Below are positions 55,846-64,000 of a stretch of 64,000 bases of DNA, one piece after another. Numbering within the stretch: position 1 is the first letter of the stretch; each line of letters starts with the position of its first letter. The stretch is from Colius striatus (taxonomy: Eukaryota > Chordata > Aves > Coliiformes > Coliidae): contig NC_084781.1 in assembly GCF_028858725.1 (NCBI RefSeq), positions 1,186,513 through 1,250,512 on the forward strand, read 5' to 3'. The notes below the pieces were generated by a model. The model did no database searches, was not told where the DNA came from, and saw only the letters and a program-made list of their open reading frames with translations. The translations under genes and the position numbers were made by a program.

Positions 55846-58800
55846 TAACTTTTATGTCTCCATCTCTGCACTTTCTATTATCATCCCCAAGTAAAAGACA
55901 TGCCAGCTCACCCCCTTTTTTGGCAGCTCCCTCTAATGCTAGTGGCCAAGGCACACAAAGAACTATTTGCACGACCCTCAGGACTGGTGAAATTCCTGAT
56001 GTCTGGGGATGTGATTCCTCCCCCTTAACCCCCACCACATAAATCACAGATTGCCCTGCCACATTGGAAGTATCAGGACCTCTGAAAGCAAATCATACAT
56101 TCCAAAGCTCTTTGGCAAATTACACTTCATTATTTACTGGGATTTGGCTGGAGAGGGCATGGAGCAAAAGGAGCAGCCACCCTCCCTATCTCTGCTCTCC
56201 ATCTGCTGCCTTGAGATAACAAGAGGGGAGAAAGTGGTTGGGTGCCCCTTTCCCCTTCCATCCTCATGTTACATTTTAATGCTTTGCTGTTCTGTGGTTA
56301 CAAGGGACCACCCAGGAATCTGCTCCCCTCTCTGCAGGATGCTTCAACGGCAGTTCAGTGCTCCCTGGTGCTATGGGAAGGTGAGTCAGAGTTGAGGCTG
56401 AGAACAAAAACACAAGGGTTTCTGAAGCCCAGTTTTGAATCACTCACAGAAGAGAGGGGGGAAAAAAAAGACCTGTGTGGAGGTGACCTCCTTAAGCAAA
56501 GCCACAAAGAGTAGCAGGGTAAGGTGAGGTGGGTGTAAAACTGCAAGCACCTACCACTCATCCCACTCTTTTCTCTCTCAGGACTCAAGGGGTTGGGGTT
56601 TATATACACCCAGCAAATCGATTCCTTCAGTAGCAGGGATGGGGGAGGATAAGGTTTGGTAAGGTGAACACTGAGCTCTGCACAAACAACATGTCAAAAC
56701 AGAAAAGGACTTCAAAGTGATTCCCAAGGAGAGGTCACTGGAGAAGCAAACTCTGTTTTCCAGTTTACAACCAAAGAAAGCGAAAGGTTCCATTTCAACA
56801 CCAAAATCAACCCAACGGTGAGTTTCAAAGCTTCCCCTTCCAAGTCCACTCGGCACACTTTAGGATTGAAACATCTGCTGCTTCTTCAGAAGACAAACCA
56901 GTCAAAAACAAAACACAAGCCCCAATGGTTGCAGAAGCCTTGTTTCAGTCACCAGTGGCCCACATCTACACATGTGTCAAACCTAAAGGCGTTTGCAGAG
57001 CTCTGCAGACGTGTTTGTGGACGGATCTTGGCTGTGTGACCCGAAAGAGACGAGGTGGAGAGGGGGAGGGAAAGAGTTTTTCATCTCAATTCTGCCTCTG
57101 CTTGCTTTTGGTGGGCTGAATTCACTTCAAATAACGTTTTCTTTGCTCAACCTCAGTGGCCAAGGTGTTGGATGCAGGGGGTGTTACTTCTCAGGGAGGA
57201 GAAACAAGCCCTGGTGACACCCTCCAGCAGCCACAGATAGATCCCTTCATTCTTCAGTTTGGGATGCTTGAAGGTCAAAGGAAAGCAGAAATCCAGTCAC
57301 AAAAGCAACCTGGCTTCAGCTCCCTCCCTGGTTCCACCTTTAGCTGCCATCTCAAACCTCTTTCCAAGGTGTTAACTGAACCTTACACAAATAAAACCTC
57401 TCCTTTTGTCTACCTCCCACTGTCACACACAGCCTGGCAAGAAACCTGTGGGAAGGAGCATCAGCCAGCACCAAAGTCATCACCTAAACTCAGTTTAGAG
57501 CTTTGAGGGGGTTTAAACCAAGACTAAAGCCTTGCAGCCCACACTGGGGTTTGCTGAAGCATTGCAGTTTGCTGCCTGACGCCGTGTCCTCCTCTTGCTG
57601 CCTCTGCCACTGGCAAGGGAACTGTGTTTGATTTTCCAGGCAGGGTGTCATGGTTTGATGTTTGAAATGCTAACAGGAGCTTTTGCAGTGCCTCTGGAAA
57701 ATGATGTCACCAGCATGTGTAGAAGCAGAGAGGAGTCATTTGCCTTGCACAGTGGGGAAAAGCAAAGCAAGGCAAGATCTAGGGGCTCAGTTTGTGACCA
57801 GATCCCTATTTTCCATCCAGCTCCTTGTGATGGGACTTCAGAAAGACAAAGATAAGAAGCCTGACAGTGCTGAGAGCCAGAGCTGCATCCCTCTGTGAGT
57901 TGCATCCCTCTGTGAGTTTCATGCTAAAAGGGATCTGCCCAAAACCAGGGTGTTGCACCAAGAGCCTGAGAGAAAACCCAGGCCAGCAAACGCACAAGGA
58001 GGCCAAGATCACCGAGTTCATCTCCCAGCCACATTCCCACTGCTCTCACCAGGCTCCTCATGTATAAACTGTTTCTACTCATCTGATCTTTTTAAAGGAC
58101 TATGATTTATAAACTTTAGGGATTTTGACCTTAAAACACACGCATCTGATTGCATAAAGAACAGAAATGGCAGGAAAGGGAGGGGGAAACAAGATGCCCT
58201 GAGCTGGAGGATGGGAGCAAAGTCATTTTCCACTCGAGGTCAATGACTTTTTAAAGCTCCCTTCAGCCACTCAGGTTTCTTTTCCCATCAAAGGCCTCAG
58301 TGTGGTCTTGTCTCTCCCCAGTAGCTTGTGTGTAAATGGGGAGGAGTCAGACCTTGCCACCTTGCTCTGATGGATGGACACCAAGGTCAGGGACCCAGCG
58401 TGCTGTTGGTTCAGGTACAAGCCTGCTCTCTGCTCAGCCTCCTCATGGTCTCCTTCCCAGGCCTAACTGATAACCATGTGGATTTCAGGCCCTTGAAAGA
58501 TACACAGGGACAAGTTTGGGAGAAGCTGTGTGTTGGTTTTAAACCAGCCCATATGCAGAGTCCAGAAAAACTCAGCTCTCCACACAGCTGCATCTATTTG
58601 TGCATGTTTCACCTCAAAACACAACAGCCCTTGAGGCCTGAGCTAACTGAGAAGCTTCTCTGAGCCCCCTGTGATGCCCCACAGCCCAGGACATCTCTGG
58701 GTGTCTGTGATGAAGAAGGAGGAGTTTCACAGAGGCTCTGCAAGGAGAGACATGGCTTTGCTCTCCTACAGTGAGCCTGTGGCCACCAAGCCCTCACCCT

Positions 58801-60819
58801 CCAGCCCACACTGCTGCTGCCTCTATCCCCAGCCTTCCCAAAGACCAAACCCAAGCCAGAGCTAGTGATGGGGGAAGCTGAAACACAACAAATTTCCCAG
58901 CTGGCAGGGTTCAGCAGCAACCTTTCTCAGGATAAGAAGAGGCTGGGGAGAGGGGAGGCCAAGAGACCCTTCCCACGCTCCCCAACAAAGCAACCCAGGC
59001 ACTTTGGAGCCAACATCTCCCCATCTCAGGTTTCCACCACCATCGCCATCAGAAGCTTCCACTCCCCTCCTCAGGGCAGCTTTGCTTTTCCCAGGTAACC
59101 CCAGCTCTGGAACAGGGACACCCAAGCAAATAATCCCCAGCTGAGCCCCCTGTTATTTAGGCAGGATTAGGCAAAAAAATGTGTCTGCACTTTTGAACTG
59201 TTTTCACAAGAGTTTGCCTCTCACTCCCACGCAGGAAGCGGGAGAGGAGCCGGCCTGTTCCAATTAGGGTTCCTCTGACTGAAAGGGCAGCAAAATTCAG
59301 GGGGGAGGAAGGGGGGTAAATGGAAAAAAAGCTGGAGGGGGGCAAAAGGGAATAGAGGGAAATGTGGGAAGGAAAGATGGGGAGAAGGGGGAGAAGGGTT
59401 TGTTGAGGATGTGGGGATGGGATGGGAGGAGAAAGGTTGAGGTAGCACAGAGAGCTTTGGTTCTCCTTCCTGCCAGCCACGCTTTGCTCTGCAAGGAATG
59501 GCACAAAAAGGCACAGACATTTGCTATTTTAATTTAACATAAATATATCCCTTTTTAAAGAAAAATAAGTCTTTTTTTTTTCCCCTTTCCCTCTTCAAGC
59601 ATTGAAAAATAAATACTCTGAGATGAAAGCTGGGCTTCAAGAGAAAAAACAAGAGAGGAAACCGAAAGCCCACACTGCTTAGCCTGCAGAAAGTACAACA
59701 AAGCCGCCTTTCTTCCGGCATTCAGCAGCTTTCTTATGGAGATGTGGTGTGTCATGGGGGCTACAACTCTTCCCCTAAGTAACAGGCCTGAGAAATATCT
59801 TCCCTAAAGGCAGAGAAAAGCATTGCTTCCAAGTTTGGAGTCTCTGGAAGCATCCCAGGGAGCGCGGAAGGGGAATGGTGAAAGATGAGGGTGAGGTGTC
59901 AGGATGCTCTGCTTGGCTTTGGGGTAAAACTACTTCACCTCTCTGTAAAACAGAGGCTCTGTGCTTGGGCACAAGCTTGCTAGAGGAAGGTGAGATGTGC
60001 CCATGAGGAAAACTGGACACAGAGCTACTCAAAAGTAAGGGAGCGTTTGCTTTGGCTCTGGGTGTCTTGCAGCTGGTGAGGAATCAGGCAGCAAAGGATG
60101 CTTTGCCACTACTTCAGTGCTATGGAAGTCACAGCCTGCTGCCCTCCTTCAGGCTCCTCTCCACTCCCTCTCTCTCTCTCCCAGCTTTACAACGTGGGTG
60201 TTGCATGGAGATCCTGGGAAAGTGGCATCCCCAGCAGTCCCAGGAGCTCACAGGGGAACAGCAGGCCGGTGGTCAGCTCACTCCATCCTCCCTGGCTTTT
60301 GTGGGGGAGAGAAAAGAACTGCTAGAAAAAACTCCTGGACCAAAGCTAAGCAAAACCACAGGGGCTTGAGTCAACGCTGGCTGCAACGGTGGGAATGTTC
60401 CCCCAGCCTCAGCAGGCAGGGACAGGACTGACAGCTCATCTCAGGCTTCCCTCAGCAGAGTCCTCCTCACCTCAGCTGCTGGAAGGAGCACACATGGATC
60501 AAAGCAAGGACCAGAGAGATACAGCCACCCCTGAGGCTGGGGAATGTGGAGCCACAGCTTAACACCACGGAGCAGGCAGCAAAAGGCCTTTTTTCCATGT
60601 AGATGGAGCAACAGCAGAGGTTGGGCTGTGCTGGCAAAGGTTTAGCTCCTGTCAAAGCCTTTCCTTGCAGTGGTCAGGCCCTCATCACCCTTCACCCTCT
60701 CACTTTCCCAACTGAACATCACATGAGCAGTAGCATCTTACTTCCAGGCACCTTGGCCTTTGCTTCTCCCTCAGAAGGGCTGTGAGGCCACTCCCTGCCT
60801 CCTGTAAACCTATGAGCCT
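55846..60819. other. Intronic, about 5 kb without recognisable features
   Basis: Unique sequence. Only a short direct repeat at 57,886-57,918 (TGCATCCCTCTGTGAGT twice) and an A/G-rich block near 59,290-59,400 stand out. Confidence 0.5.
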
Positions 60820-60990
60820 TGCTTACCCTGTGATAATTCGCTCTAATCCCTGCTAACTGCGCTGCTAAAGAGCTCTAATCCCCATGCACAGGCACACACG
60901 CACTAATGGGAGCTTGGGGTGGGCTCAGCAAAGCCTGTAATGGATACCCAGCCCCGGCTGAAAGGAGGTCAAGTGTAAACAGCAAGCCCA
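60820..60990. other. Candidate conserved non-coding element
   Basis: Repeat-free, balanced composition, with several TAAT-type homeodomain cores (CTCTAATCC twice, CACTAATGG). Conservation cannot be tested here. Confidence 0.3.
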
Positions 60991-61617
60991 GGTCATCCCC
61001 GTGTCACTTGCTCCACATCAGTGCTCCAGCTCGGGGAGATGTTCCTCTGCAAACAAGCAGCTAAAACCTGGCTCCTCACACCCCCCAAGGCCTAGCAGAG
61101 AAGTTCAAATTGCTCAAGAGCAATGAGGATGACCAAAAAAGAAAGGCAGCAGAAGGGGGGAAAAAAAAGCCCTCCAAAAAGCCAGCCATCCCCACTGAAC
61201 AAACAACTAGATATTCATTTGCTTCTTGGAAAGGTGCCCGAGGTATTTGAATGGCTCACGCCTGGGACCAGAAGCCTCTTGAAATTCCTCACTCTCTCCA
61301 GGCTGGGCTGCGAGCCCTGGAAGGGCAGCAACGCTGCCTTCACCATCCAGGAGGTTTCCACAGCCATGGGAGCACTGCTCCAACCCTCCCAAAGCATCCC
61401 TGAGAGGATATAACTCTTTCCAGGCAGGTTGAAAGCGGCGCTTCTGCTGTTTGCACCTTAAATCTCTGGCTGATGATGCCATTTCTGGCATCCTCCATGA
61501 AGGAGTGATGTGACGGAAGGATCTGTCCCAGGAGAAAGAAGCAGCAAAGTACCATGACATAGATTTACCCCAGGCTGCAAAAGTACACACAGAAGCCAAG
61601 CACTTCTCGTAGAACTG

Positions 61618-62145
61618 TTCTGGTTGGAAAAGAGCTTGAAGCTGCTGCAGTCTCAGCCCTGCCCTCACCCTGCCCAGCCCAGCACTGACCCACGGCCTCA
61701 GCACCTCAGCCCCACGGCTTTGGGATCCCTCCAGGGCTGGGCACTGCCCCAGCTCCCTGGGCAGCCTGGCACAGGGCTGACACCCCTCTCAGGGAAACAG
61801 TTCAGCCTCAGCTCCAGCCTCAACCTCCCCTGGGGCAACTTGAGGCCTTTTTCTCTCGGCCTGTGGCTTGTGACCTGGGAGCAAAGATGGCCGCCCCTCC
61901 TCCCCTCAGCCTCCTGTCAGGGAGCTGCAGAGAGTGCTGCTGGCTGCCCTCAGCCTCCTCTTCTCCAGCCTCAACACCCCCATTCCCTCAGCCCCTCCCC
62001 AGCCCCTTGTGCTCCAGCCCCTTCCCCAGCTCAGTGCCCGGCTCTGGCCACGCTGCAGCCCCTCAGTGTCCCTGTGGCAGTGAGTGAGGGGCCCAGCACT
62101 GACACAGCCCTGGAGCTGCAGCCTCCCCAGGGCCCAGCACAGGTT
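61618..62145 (-). mobile_element. CR1-A LINE 3' fragment
   Basis: Inverted. TGGTTGGAAAAGAGCTTGAA tail, then the body including the GAGCAAAGATGGCCG variant also found at 31,720-32,165. Confidence 0.95.
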
Positions 62146-63759
62146 GAGCATTTCTCTAGCCAAACAAGGCCTCAACCTCTTCTCCAGATAGTAATCTCCC
62201 TCTCTTTCATCACCCAGGGTTATGGACAGATCCACAGTGGGGATTTGGCTTCATCATCTCCAGATGCTCACTCCAGGGAAGCACAGGGCTGACAAACCAC
62301 GCGTGAGAACACAAACACTGCAAGGCTGGGTTGAGGTTTATCAGCAGTACGTTGTACAAGGAAGATGCTGGATCAGGGTGTGAAAAGAGAAGGCTGGGAT
62401 CTCTTGGCAGGGCTGTCCCCTCATGGTAGCAATAAGGGTCAAGGAACCTTCCCCTGTGTTGAGCTCCCTCAACACCACACAGAGATCCCAGCCCCTCTAA
62501 GCGGGTTGCACACACACACACCTGAAGAGCAAGTTGTGCCAATGCAAGTTGAGCTCACACCTTGGGATGGTTTCACTGAGTATTCCTGGCCATGTGAAAT
62601 GATCTGTGCCCAGAATGAAAAGCCAGTTTTATGTGCTGTCCACTACCATGACATGACACACTTCTGACCTAGGCAGACTCCACAGATGTCCCTGCTCCTG
62701 GGAGACCACTGGTCCCATCATCCCTGCCTCAGGAGCGGATCAGACACTCAGCCAAATGCCTCTTATCTGTCTGTCCTAAGGAATTCCCCATCCTTCACTT
62801 GATTTTTGAGCCCAAGTCCTGCATAAACTGATCTCTCTGTGTCCTGGCCTTAGTTCTTGGCCCAGGCTGAGGCAATACCACATCATGCCACAGACACGAG
62901 GGTACCACATGGCAGGACACAGCCTCAAGTGCCCTCAAGCTAGGATGACGTTCAACTCCTAAAATATCTCCCCCTCCACATCAAAGTGTCTCCCCTCCAC
63001 TCACCATCTCTCCCACTCATAAGCCAAGAATGTTTGTTTAAGCTGGAAGGGTTGGAGCTGCTGCATAGACACGTTGGTGCTGTCTCCATATAACAAAAAC
63101 CACCATCATCAGTCATGAGTGGAAGGTGCCCAGATATTCTGACAGCATTCCTCAAGCCCAGGACATCTCCCCATGATGCAGACAACACAAAAGCAGTGAT
63201 GCAGAAAGGCTCATCCAGCATGATGACGAAGAAGAAGAGGAGGCTCAGCAGCTCTGGGTCACCTCCAGAGCACACACACATACACATGCTGCCCCAGGGG
63301 CAAAGCTTGCCACATCCCTTCTGCAGCTGCAGATTCCTGTTGCCTGTCCCACCCCCCACCTCCTCAGCCTTCCTGGCCAACCCTTCCCTTCGGGGCAACA
63401 CCAGCCCAGACTACAGCCAAGCCAGCCAAAGAACCCCGGGCTGATTGCTCAATGGGAAGGGGCAAGTCCTGGCGTATCACATCCCCCGTGGAGAGCAGAG
63501 GGATCACTGCTGCTGCTTCACCCTAACAAAGTCCTTCTAATATTGACAGCATCTTTGTTGTTGTTGTTTCCATCCAACAGGGAGTGTTGTATGTGCACAT
63601 GCAGCACTCGATGAGCCAGCTGAGTATGTGAGGGGGAGGAAGAGAAGAAGCTCAAGAGCCTTACCCTGTCCTCACCACCTTTTCTGCCCTGGGATCTCCT
63701 GAGGACTCCAGGCCTGTCCTCTCTTATCAGGCCAGGTTGTCTTTGCACTTAGCAAAGGA
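62146..63759. other. Intronic, nothing recognisable
   Basis: Unique sequence with short CA tracts near 62,508-62,520. Confidence 0.45.
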
Positions 63760-63990
63760 GGAGAGATTAGAGCATTTAGCTTGGAGATCAAACAAATAAT
63801 TGCACAGGCGTTTTGCAAACAGATCAGGGTTGGGAGGTCAGAGCGTGGCTGGTAAACCTCAGCACTGTTTGCTCTGACTAAATCATATTAGACCAAGGCT
63901 AATCAATCATTTTCATCCACAGCATTAGTTGTAACTCTTCTGAGCAAGCAGTCAGCTCTGCCAGCAGCTGCCAAGAGATGGCAGGTAGCA
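63760..63990. other. Candidate conserved non-coding element at window edge
   Basis: A/T-balanced, repeat-free, with TAAT and ATCA words (CAAATAATTGCACAGG, GCTAATCAATCATTTTC) typical of conserved developmental enhancers. Inference only. Confidence 0.3.
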
Positions 63991-64000
63991 TAAGGATCCA

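Larger units (their letters stand above)
25670..64000 (-). other. ETS1: ETS1 transcription unit, partial (exons III-IX, 3'UTR, part of the first intron)
   Basis: Nuclear winged helix-turn-helix transcription factor that binds GGAA/T cores and acts in lymphoid, endothelial and neural crest programmes (family knowledge). Seven coding exons are seen, transcribed right to left, all with AG/GT borders and compatible phases (every internal junction except VIII/IX splits a codon after base 1). Their coding lengths are 120, 201, 78, 249, 261, 119 and 216 (including stop), total 1244. Adding the 82 coding bases of a human-type p54 first exon gives 441 residues, the known p54 length, so nothing seems missing downstream of exon III. 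The first coding exon (p54 or p68 type) was not found up to 64,000 and must lie beyond. This is an intron-containing host gene, not a retroviral copy. Residue numbers below use the human p54 frame. Exon names (III-IX) follow the classical ETS1 scheme. Confidence 0.97.
53926..64000 (-). other. ETS1: ETS1 intron upstream of exon III (partial)
   Basis: More than 10 kb and still open at the window edge. Contains a tandemly duplicated CR1-C plus flank (55,109-55,845), one CR1-A (61,618-62,145) and otherwise mostly unique sequence. I searched both strands for the p54 first coding exon (its end should read as a GT donor after an LFPSP-type ending) and for p68-type upstream exons and found none. Two stretches (60,820-60,990 and 63,760-63,990) look like conserved non-coding candidates. 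Confidence 0.8.

Noticed and set aside
25670-64000. Retroviral copy of ets
   Set aside because: Seven exons separated by introns with normal splice sites and a long 3'UTR show the host gene; no LTR or viral gene sequence was seen nearby.
53926-64000. First coding exon of ETS1 (p54 or p68 type), or FLI1 exons
   Set aside because: Searched by expected peptide and splice context on both strands; no match, so it is outside the window.

Overview
The window is vertebrate, and most likely avian, genomic DNA. Two things show this. Seven split exons of the ETS-family transcription factor gene ETS1 lie on the minus strand, with correct splice sites and phases. The interspersed repeats are almost all CR1 LINE 3' ends with the bird-type tail (variants of ATTCTRTGAT). 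My hand tally of CR1 is roughly 10 kb, about one sixth of the window. That is high for a bird and fits a CR1-rich lineage such as woodpeckers and relatives (Piciformes); this lineage guess is inference. There are no prokaryotic genes, operons or CRISPR arrays.

Layout. Bases 1 to about 25,660 hold no recognisable exon. They are intergenic DNA downstream of ETS1, with about 20 CR1 fragments in both orientations, a 43-bp minisatellite (7043-7219), a 1.6-kb minisatellite of ~33-bp hairpin-containing units (18,701-20,338), a CpG-richer patch (about 20,340-20,640), and a second 1.3-kb CTG-rich minisatellite with a 247-bp higher-order unit (21,033-22,350). ETS1 then occupies about 25,670 to beyond 64,000 on the minus strand. 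Its parts are a ~5.5-kb 3'UTR (with an internal ~930-bp 22-mer array), exon IX (31,217-31,432), VIII (32,357-32,475), VII (43,827-44,087), VI (48,630-48,878), V (49,683-49,760), IV (52,813-53,013) and III (53,806-53,925), followed by at least 10 kb of the intron upstream of exon III. The first coding exon, whether the p54 type or the longer p68 type, is not in the window.

The coding bases of exons III-IX sum to 1244. With an 82-base first coding exon, as in human p54 ETS1, this gives exactly 441 residues, so the visible part of the gene looks intact. The exons carry the MAPK site (Thr38 context), the PNT domain, the transactivation domain, the serine-rich autoinhibitory exon VII (261 bp, in phase, so skippable to a p42-type form) and the DNA-binding ETS domain.

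The most unusual features are rearrangements and arrays laid on this gene. (1) A ~0.45-kb near-identical inverted repeat has one arm in intron VI and one in intron VIII, bracketing exons VII and VIII, which is the classic layout for back-spliced circular RNA. (2) Two >99% identical inverted CR1 copies share the same dead reverse transcriptase (frameshift, and FADD replaced by FPAG). (3) A ~120-bp patch of ETS1 intron VII sequence, normally next to the exon VII donor, is embedded in a CR1 just past the ETS1 3' end. (4) A 486-bp four-block pentamer array in intron VII ends in 25 copies of a GGAA-containing unit, i.e. ETS core motifs inside an ETS gene. (5) A G-run-rich minisatellite lies within the 3'UTR. 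Coordinates for repeats are read by eye and may be off by a few bases; exon borders follow GT/AG and phase arithmetic.
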